64,000 nucleotides of DNA from Saccharomycodes ludwigii. Lineage: Eukaryota > Ascomycota > Saccharomycetes > Saccharomycodales > Saccharomycodaceae. A model generated the notes under the pieces. It worked only from the letters and a program-made list of their open reading frames with translations, was not told the origin of the DNA and ran no database searches. Every line of letters starts with the position of its first letter. The stretch's first letter is position 1. The translations under genes and the position numbers were made by a program. The stretch is from NCBI RefSeq assembly GCF_020623625.1, contig NC_060205.1:117501-181500 (forward strand), written 5' to 3'. Positions 1 through 8,651 of the stretch are shown here, one piece after another.

Positions 1-138
1 AATGTTTCTGATAATGTCTATATTGTTGGTACTTCTAGCGAACATGCTGATATTGTTGTTGGGTCTAAAGATAATATATTGCATATTGTTCAAAAAGTTG
101 TTTTATTTTTGGAAGATAATGGTTATTTTAAGTTTTAG
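1..138 (+). CDS. C-terminal end of an unidentified protein (partial)
   Basis: Frame 1 is open from the window edge to a TAG at 136-138, giving 45 residues that begin NVSDNVYIVGTSSEHADIVV and end in DNGYFKF. The codons and the alternating hydrophobic pattern look like the last strand and helix of a globular domain, so this is probably the real 3' end of a gene that starts outside the window. I do not recognise the family. In S. cerevisiae the gene beside PDX1 is TDH3, which would lie on the other strand, so this neighbour differs from the S. cerevisiae arrangement. Confidence 0.6.
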   Translation, partial: NVSDNVYIVGTSSEHADIVVGSKDNILHIVQKVVLFLEDNGYFKF

Positions 139-224
139 TTTTTAATTTTATTATTAATTAATTTTATTTTATTTTGTAGTAGCTTTATGTATACCATTAG
201 CAAGTTACTTAAATTTATATGTGT

Positions 225-227
<3 letters not shown>

Positions 228-267
<40 letters not shown>
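228..267. repeat. A40 homopolymer
   Basis: An uninterrupted run of 40 A lies in the short spacer between the partial left-edge gene and the end of PDX1. It is one of many A/T tracts of 30 bases or more in the window. On the PDX1 sense strand it would be a T tract shortly after the stop codon. Confidence 0.95.
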
Positions 268-270
<3 letters not shown>

Positions 271-329
271 AAAATAAAAACATCATGAATTGTATATTCT
301 TTAATTATTATTTATTATTATTTTATGAA

Positions 330-1511
330 TTAAAATTTTAAAGTTTTCAAATAATCCATAAATCTTTCGGATTTTTCCTTGGCATCAGAGTACTTATTGC
401 TAACAGTAACTTCAATATCTAACAAGTAATTTTCTTGGTTTTTATTGTTATTATTAGTGTTGTTAATAACACCAATAGTTAGCATATCAAAAATATCATT
501 TTTCAACTGAGTATCGTTATTTTTGTCAGCAAATAAAGGTTTTAACTTATATTCTACAGTAAATCTTGGTGCATATGGTTCTGGAATGAGTAGAGCTTCA
601 AATAAAGGATCATAAAATTGAGATTTATTATTATTTATCTCCCATGCATTTTGATGAGCTAAAAATTTAAATTTATTTATATAATCTCGTAATGTTTTCG
701 TAAATTGCCCTTTTTCTATATCTGCCCTTTTCAGTGGTATGCAAGTTTTTAAAACAATGGGTTCAGGTTTTTTGGGTAGTTCAACTTTCTTTCTTAACTC
801 TATGTGGGATAAATCTAAACTGGCACTTTTATTGATATATTCGGTTATTGAAATTAAACTTTTTGGTGAAATTTTCCCTAAATAAGTTAAAACGTCACCC
901 TTTAACAATTTTCCCTTCGGACCCGTTGCTTCAATTTTTTTGAAAGCCTCTTGTGGTGAAATATTATTCTCCGCTAACAAAATAGCCACAGAGGGATACA
1001 AAACCTGATTTGGGTCTGATTTGTGGAAAACTGGTGAAGGAGGCAAGTAATCATTTTTCTTTGTTATTTCTTTTGTTACACTTTTTTCCGCTTGCTTTCC
1101 AACGGTTTTTGTACTCTTTTTGGTGATTTTGGCACTCTTCTTAGTCTTATTGGAGCTATTTTCACTAATCTTGGGTAGTTCTAAAGTGGTTATGTCATCA
1201 TCTGGCTCTGCCAAAATGGCGATTGGCTGACCAACAGGTATATTTTTGCTACCATCGTTTAAAATAAGTTTTACTAATTTACCATCGTCTTGAGCTTCAA
1301 CATCTATTTCAGCTTTATCAGTTTCAATATCTAACAAAACATCGCCTGCTTTAAAACTATCGCCTTGTTTAAATTTCCAACTAACAATGCCACCTTTTTC
1401 CATAGTTGGTGACATGGCAGGCATGTCATAAAAATATGCCTTTCTAACGGCATTTGTGGTGTGAAAGAATGATTTGGCTTGTTTGAATGAAAATACTTGT
1501 TTTCTTAACAT
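330..1511 (-). CDS. PDX1: Pyruvate dehydrogenase complex protein X (E3-binding protein)
   Basis: Structural subunit of the mitochondrial pyruvate dehydrogenase complex that tethers dihydrolipoamide dehydrogenase (E3) to the E2 core. The 393 residues (S. cerevisiae Pdx1 has about 410) start with a Ser/Lys/Arg-rich mitochondrial presequence up to about residue 24. A lipoyl domain follows at about 26-105, with the motif ETDKAEIDV; Lys66 of DKA is the expected lipoylated residue. A Lys/Ser-rich linker comes next, then a peripheral-subunit-binding domain at about 171-213 (PSVAILLAENNIS ... GPKGKLLKGDVL). The C-terminal half lacks an E2 acetyltransferase core, as expected for protein X rather than LAT1. 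The start is the first ATG and directly precedes the presequence. The adjacent XKS1 in the same orientation reproduces the YGR193C-YGR194C pair. Confidence 0.93.
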   Translation of the reverse strand: MLRKQVFSFKQAKSFFHTTNAVRKAYFYDMPAMSPTMEKGGIVSWKFKQGDSFKAGDVLLDIETDKAEIDVEAQDDGKLVKLILNDGSKNIPVGQPIAILAEPDDDITTLELPKISENSSNKTKKSAKITKKSTKTVGKQAEKSVTKEITKKNDYLPPSPVFHKSDPNQVLYPSVAILLAENNISPQEAFKKIEATGPKGKLLKGDVLTYLGKISPKSLISITEYINKSASLDLSHIELRKKVELPKKPEPIVLKTCIPLKRADIEKGQFTKTLRDYINKFKFLAHQNAWEINNNKSQFYDPLFEALLIPEPYAPRFTVEYKLKPLFADKNNDTQLKNDIFDMLTIGVINNTNNNNKNQENYLLDIEVTVSNKYSDAKEKSERFMDYLKTLKF

Positions 1512-2008
1512 AGTTGTAGAAGTGGCAGATAATAATAAGGTAGTTTTTTTTTTTTTTTTTGAAGGAGGAAGATATGTGTGATTGATTTAGAAGACAAGGA
1601 TTATCAAGTGTTAAAGAAATGTGAAAGAAAGAGTGGATTGGACGGTCTAGTGATCTTTTAACAACAAGTTTTTTTTTTTGTTGTTTTTTTTTTTACGATT
1701 TTTTCAGTTTGGATTGATACAAAGAAAATAGAACAAGAAAAATACGTAGCAAAAATAGTTATTGCCCCTCTTCTTTTCCCCACTACAAACAATTTTATAT
1801 TTGCATAGTTAAAAAAGAAAGAAAAAAAAAGAAAGAAAAAAAAAGAAAGAAAAAAATATACACAAAAAAAAAGATAAGCGAGAAAAAATAAAAAAAAAGC
1901 GGAGTTTAAAATACGCCTCACGCTTTGTACCTCGTATCCCTCACATCATTTATATAAAGTCACGTGTATATTGTCTCATACCATCTAAAAAAGCATATAG
2001 ATAAAAGC
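1512..2008. promoter_or_regulatory. PDX1 upstream region and XKS1 trailer
   Basis: No gene is seen in these 497 bases. The stretch at 1660-1910 is purine/pyrimidine-skewed, with A-rich tracts interrupted by G. A GTCACGTG E-box (Cbf1-type) lies at 1959-1966, about 450 bases upstream of the PDX1 start. Whether it serves PDX1 is inferred from position only. Confidence 0.5.
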
Positions 2009-3775
2009 TTATAAACTTTGTTCCAATTCACTCAATGGTTTGATCTTACTTAAAATATACTCCTCATCTTCACCACTTACCTCAACTCTTTCTAAATCTG
2101 TTTCCCAATTAAACTTTGAACTTAAGAACTGATCAAAAGATCCAGTACCTTCCGCGTCCCTCTGGTGTTCATATGACCACATAGCCTTATAACATCCGCC
2201 TAGTGCACATGAATTTGGCGTCTCTAACCTGTAATTACAGTCTGAAGGTGCACCCAATATTTTTGCAAATTTACTAACAATTGCTGTGTTTTTACTACCA
2301 CCCCCAACGAAAAAACAACGTTTCGGCTTATTTTTAATGAATGAAGACATTGGTAACTTGTCATAATCAAATTTAATTCCAGTACCACTATCTTCCACAC
2401 TATTACTACTTAATAATGGTGTAATTCTCACTCTGCAACTCAATGCTTGTGATTCTACAATAAGCTTAACATCATCGGCAATGTTTCCAAAGCTATCCAC
2501 AAATTTTAAAATTTTCCCCGTCTCAACATCAAATTTACATCTCTTTATTGCTTTGCTAACACTTGGTACGATCTCATCCAAGGGGAAATAAACAGCCATT
2601 TCATCCACTGTTGATTTGTTGCTAGATGAGGATAATATTTCATCGAATTTATCCCAACTGTTACCATTGCCATCATTCACTATATCTCTAATTTTTTCTC
2701 TCGCTAAAGAGCCATTGCAGTAGCAAATCATGCCCATATAATGATTTGGAATGGTTGGATGGATAAATAAATGGTAATTGGGTGATGGATGGTAGTTGTC
2801 AGTAACAACCAAAACCGTTGTACTTGTCCCTAAAGATATTAAAACATCATTCTTGCTCAACGGCAAAGATAATATAGTGGCTAAATTATCTCCAGTAAAT
2901 GGATATATTTCACAAGCAGGGTCAAACCCATATTTCAATTGAAAGTATGAATTAATCAATCCTGTAGGTAATGACTCACCAGCAAATGGCCAAGGTTCGC
3001 CGTTCAATTTAGATCTAACGTTCAACACATTATTCGGCTCGATAATTTCTAATAATTTGCTATTGAATTGTCTTTTTTCTATGTCATATAAATTCATACC
3101 ACAACAATCGGCTTCCTCCAATGGAACCAATCTACCAACCAATATACTACATAAGAAATTAGAAACTAACTGGATCTTACTCGTTTTTTCATAAATTTTA
3201 GGTGTTTTTTCGGCAATTTTAGCAATTTGGGGCCCAGTAAATCTAAAATGAGCTCTACTACCGGTAACTCTTGCCAACTCCTTCATTTTCCCATCTAATT
3301 TGTTGTTAAATTCATCGCATTGTTTCTCAGTGCTATGATCTTGCCAGTTGGGCGACATATCATAGGCCAAAGCTCCAGACAATTGTTCACTGAGTTTTTT
3401 ATTTGGATCTAAATGTCTCAATAGCAAATCACCTTGAGAATTCCAATATACAGATCCGTGTTGTTGGCAGCTGCCCGATATAGCAACAATCTTGGAAACA
3501 TCTACTGATTCCTTGTTAGATATTAACTTACTCATTAATAAATCAATTGCGTCTAGCCACATGGCCACAGGTGCAAATATACTACTACCATCAATGTACA
3601 CCCCTTTTGTTGTTTCATACTGAGGCAGATCTTTTGAAAACTCAACCTTTTCGCTATGAATTATTTTCAAAGACTGGTTGATAATTAAAGCTTTAATTTG
3701 TTGGGTTGACAAATCAAAACCAAGGAAATATTTGTCGTTTTCTTTTTTTTTTTCTGTATTTTGTGCTTTTGTCAT
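2009..3775 (-). CDS. XKS1: Xylulokinase
   Basis: Phosphorylates D-xylulose to xylulose 5-phosphate with ATP, feeding the pentose phosphate pathway in the cytosol. The 588-residue protein matches the family length (S. cerevisiae Xks1 has 600). FGGY-kinase features are visible: an N-terminal phosphate-binding strand FLGFDLSTQQIKALII (about 17-32), SGSCQQHGSVYW in the substrate region, an ATPase-fold loop LISLGTSTTVLVV, and a C-terminal glycine-rich FFVGGGSKNTAIV followed by the nucleotide-binding segment. The start is an ATG preceded by an AT-rich leader with a T/A tract. It is followed on the same strand by PDX1, as in S. cerevisiae (YGR194C-YGR193C). Confidence 0.95.
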   Translation of the reverse strand: MTKAQNTEKKKENDKYFLGFDLSTQQIKALIINQSLKIIHSEKVEFSKDLPQYETTKGVYIDGSSIFAPVAMWLDAIDLLMSKLISNKESVDVSKIVAISGSCQQHGSVYWNSQGDLLLRHLDPNKKLSEQLSGALAYDMSPNWQDHSTEKQCDEFNNKLDGKMKELARVTGSRAHFRFTGPQIAKIAEKTPKIYEKTSKIQLVSNFLCSILVGRLVPLEEADCCGMNLYDIEKRQFNSKLLEIIEPNNVLNVRSKLNGEPWPFAGESLPTGLINSYFQLKYGFDPACEIYPFTGDNLATILSLPLSKNDVLISLGTSTTVLVVTDNYHPSPNYHLFIHPTIPNHYMGMICYCNGSLAREKIRDIVNDGNGNSWDKFDEILSSSSNKSTVDEMAVYFPLDEIVPSVSKAIKRCKFDVETGKILKFVDSFGNIADDVKLIVESQALSCRVRITPLLSSNSVEDSGTGIKFDYDKLPMSSFIKNKPKRCFFVGGGSKNTAIVSKFAKILGAPSDCNYRLETPNSCALGGCYKAMWSYEHQRDAEGTGSFDQFLSSKFNWETDLERVEVSGEDEEYILSKIKPLSELEQSL

Positions 3776-4333
3776 TGTTTTTATTTTATTTTTTGACTCA
3801 AGATTTATTATTTTTTTTTTTTTTTTTTTAACTTGTAATGAACTACTTTAACATTTTATTTTACAACTTTGGATAGATATATATATGTGTGTAGATAGGT
3901 AAATGAATAAAATGAATAAAATAAATAAAATAAATAAAATAAAAAATAAAATAAAATAAAAAAAAAGTCTGGTTGTTTTCCAAGATAGAATAAGGTGATG
4001 GATCGAAGTTAATTAAGGAGGGGGAGAGTTATATGATATTGGTGATATTAATTATGTAACTTATTGTTATTATTTATTTAGTGTGTATTTTATTTTTTTT
4101 TTTTCTATTTTTAATATGTAATTTTTAATTTGTAATTTGTAATTTTTCCGGGGGAGGCGAGGACTGTGTGATGTACAGACAGAGAAATCGTGGATTGGTT
4201 GTGTCATTTTTACCCCCCCGTTGCTTAACTAAAAAGAAAAAAGAATAAAATAAAACTAATCCATTTATAAGCATACCCAGTTAATTACCGTCCAAAAAGT
4301 AATAACATCATTTTAAAATATATCTTGTTGTAA
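3776..4333. other. XKS1 upstream region and SPC1 trailer
   Basis: No gene is seen. It holds a short A/T-repeat block built on AATAAAAT and AAATAAAAT units (about 3900-3962), T tracts near 3813-3830 and 4090-4105, and a small GC-rich island near 4148-4165 (CCGGGGGAGGCGAGG) that stands out from the surrounding AT-rich DNA. The TGACTCA at 3794-3800 is too close to the XKS1 start to be a convincing Gcn4 site. Confidence 0.5.
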
Positions 4334-4648
4334 TTAGCCTGCGATCTCAATATTAGATTTCCCTAAATTATTGCTTTTGCCATTACTACCTCTTTCAACC
4401 CATTTTAATTTGTTTTCATTGTATGATGGGTATGCAGGTACCACTAATATTAAACATATCAAAACACTTGCACCATAAAAGTATAATAAAGTTTTCATGG
4501 AATCATAGATTATGCCCAAAACTACGGATATAATAGATGATAAAAATAATAACTTATGTGTTACTCTATTAGTATATTTCTGACTGGGCAAATCTATGGG
4601 GAATATCATCTTATTAGATAATTCTTGTAACCATTCTGAAAAGGACAT
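4334..4648 (-). CDS. SPC1: Signal peptidase complex subunit 1
   Basis: Small non-catalytic subunit of the ER signal peptidase complex. It has two transmembrane helices with both termini in the cytosol. The sequence shows MSFSEWLQELSNKMIFPIDL at the chosen start, the family segment FPIDLPSQ, two hydrophobic segments (about residues 33-50 and 56-76) and the signature VVPAYPSYNENKLKWV, which parallels VLPAYPWYNKQKLRW in S. cerevisiae Spc1. An upstream in-frame ATG at 4682-4684 would add 12 residues. I prefer 4648 because it aligns with the yeast start and has A at -3. Its S. cerevisiae counterpart is YJR010C-A, from the chromosome X sister track. Confidence 0.9.
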   Translation of the reverse strand: MSFSEWLQELSNKMIFPIDLPSQKYTNRVTHKLLFLSSIISVVLGIIYDSMKTLLYFYGASVLICLILVVPAYPSYNENKLKWVERGSNGKSNNLGKSNIEIAG

Positions 4649-4990
4649 CTTATTATTACTTGTGTATGTATATATATTTTTCATTTAATAGCTTTATAAC
4701 TGAATTGGAAAGATACAAACATGTTGTTATTGCCTACTTATAATTTTTTTTTTTTATTTTTTTTTTTTTTTTTAGATTAAAAAGTTGTAATGTTTCGTAA
4801 ACAATGATAATATTCTGTTTTTGTTTTTGTTTATTTTGTTTATTTTTGAATATTTAAAATTATAAAATATAATAAAAAAAACCATCAATCTGAAAATAAA
4901 ACATTAACAAACCTAAAATAAATAAACGTTAAAAAAGAATTTGTTGCATTTATCATTATCAATTATACAAAAAAACTATTTACGTGAAAC
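4649..4990. other. Spacer between SPC1 and the YJR011C-position gene
   Basis: AT-rich, with T tracts at about 4746-4775. It should hold the SPC1 promoter and the trailer of the next gene. It includes the alternative upstream SPC1 ATG at 4682-4684. I see nothing else. Confidence 0.45.
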
Positions 4991-6007
4991 CTATTTTATA
5001 AATTGTTGTTCTATAATTTTAGAATACTTCTGTGTTACTAGGCCATAACAAGCGTTAATATCAGTTAATAATTTAACTTTATTCTTCTCATGTTTTATAA
5101 TATGTTCTGCAGAAGTCTTGTCATACAATGCACTTAAATCACTCATCTTGCTCTTGCCAGGGTCCGTCTTCTTACCTACTATTAAATCCACAATTTCAAT
5201 GAATGTTGATTCATTAGCAGATAGTGATTTTAATAACCTGTGTGCATTTTCTTCACCGTAGATTAAAGGGTCTAAACAATAATTTAAACCAATAATTATA
5301 TGCAAATATTCTACTTCAACTACCCAATTAGGTATCAAATCATCTCTTAAATTCGATAACAATACCTCAATTTGTTTATTGCTTATCACATCTACATTAT
5401 TATTATTATTATTATTATTATTTTCAATATTATTTGCATTGGACGGCAATTTTTTAACAAACCCTAGAATCTGTATAAATCCCATTAAACAATTAGTTAA
5501 TGCGGTTGGTAATATATTTAGAGCCTTTAATCGATCATCTTTAATATCTCCATAATCATGATCATTTCGACGAGAGCAATTATATTTGTCGCTTATTTTT
5601 TCTAAAACTGTAATATAATCTTGTACTAAAGAATAAAATTGAGTTAATACAGCACAAGTTAATGTTCTTGTAGGTTTTATAATTTTGATATTATTACCCA
5701 CAGAATGTCGTTCTTTCTCAAGCTCTTGTACCATTGATTTAAATTCTTCTAATTTACCTATTATCACTGCACTTTGTAGACTTGAATTACACAAGTATTC
5801 AATTTCATCACAACTATCATCATCTTTTAATAAGTTGAATTCGCTAAAGGTTAGGAAGTACGCGATATAAGTTACATTCCCAGCAAAAAATATAGCAACT
5901 GTAACAAAAAAGTTAATTTCTACTTGCATCAATGCTAGATTGTAATTTCCATCCTCAGTTTCAACTTTTATTTTTTCCTTTTCTGTTGTTTCTGGTTTGT
6001 TATTCAT
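4991..6007 (-). CDS. Hypothetical protein, positional homologue of YJR011C
   Basis: A 338-residue protein that I do not recognise by sequence. It begins with an ATG preceded by a T/A tract. Residues about 26-53 form a hydrophobic segment (VEINFFVTVAIFFAGNVTYI), which could be a membrane helix or a buried helix. The remainder is predicted mostly helical, with an Asn run near residue 200 and a Lys-rich C-terminus ending EQQFIK. Lying between SPC1 (YJR010C-A) and PEX39 (YJR012C), on the same strand as both, it occupies exactly the place and orientation of S. cerevisiae YJR011C (about 261 residues, function unknown). The identity is inferred from order alone. Confidence 0.6.
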   Translation of the reverse strand: MNNKPETTEKEKIKVETEDGNYNLALMQVEINFFVTVAIFFAGNVTYIAYFLTFSEFNLLKDDDSCDEIEYLCNSSLQSAVIIGKLEEFKSMVQELEKERHSVGNNIKIIKPTRTLTCAVLTQFYSLVQDYITVLEKISDKYNCSRRNDHDYGDIKDDRLKALNILPTALTNCLMGFIQILGFVKKLPSNANNIENNNNNNNNNVDVISNKQIEVLLSNLRDDLIPNWVVEVEYLHIIIGLNYCLDPLIYGEENAHRLLKSLSANESTFIEIVDLIVGKKTDPGKSKMSDLSALYDKTSAEHIIKHEKNKVKLLTDINACYGLVTQKYSKIIEQQFIK

Positions 6008-6359
6008 TTTTTTTTTTTTTTTTTTTTTTTTTTATAGGGAGAGAAAGGATATTATAAATATTTTAATTCTGTTAGTATATATATATATATATATATATGA
6101 GGCTTTGTATTGAATGGTTGTTTTCCTGGTTTTATAATAAATTATGCTTGTAACTGTGTTATATTAATCGAGTAAAAAATTAGATCATAATTGCTGCAGT
6201 TCATCATAAAATATTATCAAAGGCCAATAATAAATAATTGAAAACGGAATAATTGAAACGAACAAAAAAAAAAAAAAAAAACATTTTTTTCCATACAATG
6301 AAAAAAGTATTAAATAACACACTAAAACTAATAAATACCGAAATATTAAGCAAAGAAAA
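6008..6359. promoter_or_regulatory. Divergent promoter, YJR011C-like gene and SLC25 carrier
   Basis: 352 bases between two divergent starts. There is a T tract of about 25 at the start of the leftward gene, a TA-dinucleotide run at about 6078-6098, and an A tract at 6264-6282 upstream of the carrier. No specific factor site is recognised. Confidence 0.5.
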
Positions 6360-7277
6360 ATGTCTTTGAATAATGACAGTACCACCTCTCCCCCACAGAT
6401 TAATGAAAATTATTCCCGTATTATGGGGTTTGTAAGTGGTGTGTTTTCAGGTGTAGCTAAAAATACCGTGGGCCATCCATTCGATACAATTAAAGTTAGA
6501 TTACAAACATCCCAAAGTACGAATCGATTCAGTGGTCCATTAGATTGCGTTTATAAAACTTTCAAGACCCAAGGTATAAGAGGTTTCTATTTGGGGTTTA
6601 CGCCTCCATTAATTGGCTGGATTGTTATGGATAGTGTATTATTAGGTTCGTTAAATAATTACAGGTTAATGTTGAAAAAATATGTTTATCCAAATGATAT
6701 TAAATTACCGTTAAAAGGTGCTGTAATTGCGGGTGTCCTGTCTGGTTGGACTGTTAGTTTCATTGCTGCACCAATTGAGTTGGCAAAAGCTAAATTACAA
6801 GTTCAGTATGATGCTAAGACCGCTAAATATAAAGGTCCTATTGATGTTGTGAAAAAAATTTATTCAGCAAAAGGTATTCTTGGACTATATAAAGGTTTAA
6901 TTTCTACATTAATTTTTAGAACACATTTTATTTTTTGGTGGGGATCATACGAACTTTTCACAGATTTTTTCACCAAAAATACTAATATGAGCGCACCTGC
7001 TATAAATTTTTGGAGTGGTGGATTAAGTGCATCTCTAGGGTTTTGGACAACAGCTTATCCATCAGATGTGGTCAAACAGGTTGTTTTAACAAATGACAAA
7101 TATGATGGCACCTTTAAAAGTTGGAAACAAGCTGTTGCAGACATTTACAAGCTAAAGGGATACAAAGGTTTCTTTAAAGGTTTTGTACCAAGTATTTTAA
7201 GAAGTTTCCCTGCAAATGCAGCCGCATTAGCTGTATTTGAATTTGTATTAAGGACTAGTGGTGCCAAAGCATATTAA
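6360..7277 (+). CDS. Mitochondrial carrier, SLC25 family (ornithine/carnitine/amino-acid branch)
   Basis: 305 residues with the three tandem repeats of the mitochondrial carrier family. The signature motifs are HPFDTIKVRLQ (about 39-49), APIELAKAKLQ in repeat 2 and YPSDVVKQVVL in repeat 3. Each repeat ends with a G-F/L-Y/F-x-G element (GFYLGF, GLYKGL, GFFKGF). The pattern resembles the branch that holds ornithine carrier ORT1, carnitine carrier CRC1 and the YMC proteins, but I cannot assign it to one. The usual place is the inner mitochondrial membrane. No carrier lies at the corresponding place in S. cerevisiae (between YJR011C and YJR012C), so it may have been lost there or moved here. The substrate is unknown. 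Confidence 0.85.
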   Translation: MSLNNDSTTSPPQINENYSRIMGFVSGVFSGVAKNTVGHPFDTIKVRLQTSQSTNRFSGPLDCVYKTFKTQGIRGFYLGFTPPLIGWIVMDSVLLGSLNNYRLMLKKYVYPNDIKLPLKGAVIAGVLSGWTVSFIAAPIELAKAKLQVQYDAKTAKYKGPIDVVKKIYSAKGILGLYKGLISTLIFRTHFIFWWGSYELFTDFFTKNTNMSAPAINFWSGGLSASLGFWTTAYPSDVVKQVVLTNDKYDGTFKSWKQAVADIYKLKGYKGFFKGFVPSILRSFPANAAALAVFEFVLRTSGAKAY

Positions 7278-7765
7278 AGGAAAACTAGAGAACGACAAAG
7301 TGTTTTCTTTTTTTTTTTTTTTTTTTTTTTTATAAGTATGATATTATTATTACAATTAAACATTCAGAAAAAGGAAAAAAGAAAAAAAAAGCCAGAAAAT
7401 TTATTTGCAACAAAGTGCGAACTGTCATAAATGTAATTTAAGATTTTACTTTTAGTAATCATGAACTCAATCTGGTAATTAATTTCTTGTTCTATTTTGG
7501 ATCTTATCTAATAACAATGCAATTATACAGATTACCAGAAATTATAGAGGCATTGTTGAACATATCATGGAAAACTATTTTTCTTTTCTTTTCTATACTC
7601 TAACTTGTTTTCCATCTCATTCTTATTTTAACACTCCTATTTTACTTTTAATCATGTTAATGTATTACTAAGCTTACTAAATATAATAATCATATAAAAG
7701 TAATGAGTAGTTATTGTAATATATGCTCAACAAAATCTGATGAGAAAACAAAAGAAATATTAGTT
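7278..7765. other. Spacer upstream of tRNA-Thr
   Basis: No gene is seen. It has a T tract just after the carrier stop (about 7308-7332). A 9-bp perfect inverted repeat, TCTGGTAAT at 7471-7479 and ATTACCAGA at 7531-7539, is separated by 51 bases. I see no LTR-like termini, although the region just upstream of tRNA genes is the usual landing zone for yeast LTR elements. Confidence 0.5.
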
Positions 7766-7838
7766 GCTTCTATGGCCAAGTTGGTAAGGCGCCACACTAG
7801 TAATGTGGAGATCATCAGTTCGACTCTGGTTGGAAGCA
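7766..7838 (+). tRNA. tRNA-Thr (anticodon AGU)
   Basis: 73 bases from GCTTCTA to TGGAAGCA form the cloverleaf. The acceptor stem GCTTCTA/TGGAAGC (one T-G pair) is followed by discriminator A. The A box is TGGCCAAGTTGGTAAGG. The anticodon arm CCACACT-AGT-AATGTGG has AGT at 7799-7801. The B box is AGTTCGACTCT. There is no intron. The sequence is nearly identical to S. cerevisiae tRNA-Thr(AGT). It decodes ACU and, with inosine at position 34, ACC. Confidence 0.97.
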
Positions 7839-7872
7839 TATGATATAGAGATATCACATGATACGAATTTAC

Positions 7873-7880
7873 TTTTTTTT
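7873..7880 (+). terminator. RNA polymerase III terminator of tRNA-Thr
   Basis: T8 run 35 bases after the 3' end of the tRNA. It is the first T run of five or more downstream, so it is the likely pol III stop signal. Confidence 0.75.
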
Positions 7881-8108
7881 AATTCCAAAGTCCAAAAAAA
7901 AAAGAGGAGACGGTTATTGAATTATTCGTCCTTTCCCCCATTTTTTTTTTTTTTTTTTTTTGTGTGTCTTTGATAGTAATTTTTAAATCGTACGTAATAT
8001 ATAATCTTGCATATATACATTTTAAAAAAGTGAAAGGAACAATTCAGTCCGCATACAATATATAATTTTTTTTTTTAGTTTCCAATGCAATTATTTACTA
8101 TGGTATGT

Positions 8109-8465
8109 TTATAACTGTCCTATTTTTAAATCTAATTCCAGTTGTTGCTTTTCTAATTGTGATATCACCTTGTTATTAATGTTTATGGTATTTTCCCTCT
8201 TGGCTATATCAATATTTTGTTCCCAAGGCTTCAATCTAGTCTTTAGTTGTGATTTACTTTGCAAATTAGGATCCTCTATTACATAATCCTCTACTTGTAT
8301 TACATTAGATACAGGTTTATTATTCTGTATACAATCCATTAATTCATCGTAACTTAGATCCTTTATTTTATCACTATTGAAGTCGTTTTTTGCCAGATTT
8401 TCTTCTTTGGATATCTCAGTGATAGCAGCATTTGTTATAGTTTTCTTTACTTGTTCTTGTTCCAT
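8109..8465 (-). CDS. PEX39: Peroxin 39, cofactor of PTS2 protein import
   Basis: A 118-residue soluble protein. Two features point to Pex39 (S. cerevisiae Yjr012c; human C6orf226): a segment LSYDELMDCIQNNKPV (about 37-52), the 'S-F/Y-D-E-L ... I-Q-x-G/N-K-P' element of this family, and a KPWE tetrapeptide at residues 79-82. The [K/R]PWE motif is reported to bind the PTS2 receptor Pex7 and is shared with Pex13. The C-terminus is a charged, probably helical tail (ISQLEKQQLELDLKIGQL). Function by homology: helps Pex7 load and deliver PTS2 cargo to peroxisomes. Context supports the call: it is divergent from GPI14, as YJR012C is from YJR013W. The start is the only suitable ATG. Confidence 0.82.
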   Translation of the reverse strand: MEQEQVKKTITNAAITEISKEENLAKNDFNSDKIKDLSYDELMDCIQNNKPVSNVIQVEDYVIEDPNLQSKSQLKTRLKPWEQNIDIAKRENTININNKVISQLEKQQLELDLKIGQL

Positions 8466-8612
8466 TATTTATGCTCTTTTTATAGTATATATATTTTTTA
8501 TTTTAGTTTTTTCTTTTTTATAAAAAAAAAATGTTTCAGAGAAGGAAAGATAACATTAAATATATAATAACAATAATAATAATAATTTATATAACGCAAG
8601 CAAATAATGAAA

Positions 8613-8651
<39 letters not shown>

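Noticed and set aside
1658-1921. Open frame of Phe/Lys-rich composition between PDX1 and XKS1
   Set aside because: Composition is only that of A/T tracts; no conserved segment. The same applies to frames at 10157-10476, 15935-16219, 35102-35602 and 63519-63812.
1959-1966. GTCACGTG as a centromere CDEI element
   Set aside because: No CCGAA-containing CDEIII-like sequence follows an 80-base AT block. The CACGTG at 15579-15584 fails too. Both are taken as E-boxes or chance.
3794-3800. TGACTCA Gcn4 site before XKS1
   Set aside because: It is about 20 bases from the start codon, so it is probably in the transcript leader, and xylulokinase is not an amino-acid synthesis gene.
8100-8108. ATG followed by GTATGT on the + strand, like the QCR9 one-codon exon
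   Set aside because: It lies at the 3' end of PEX39 on the opposite strand, with no gene of the right kind downstream and no syntenic support; a chance match.
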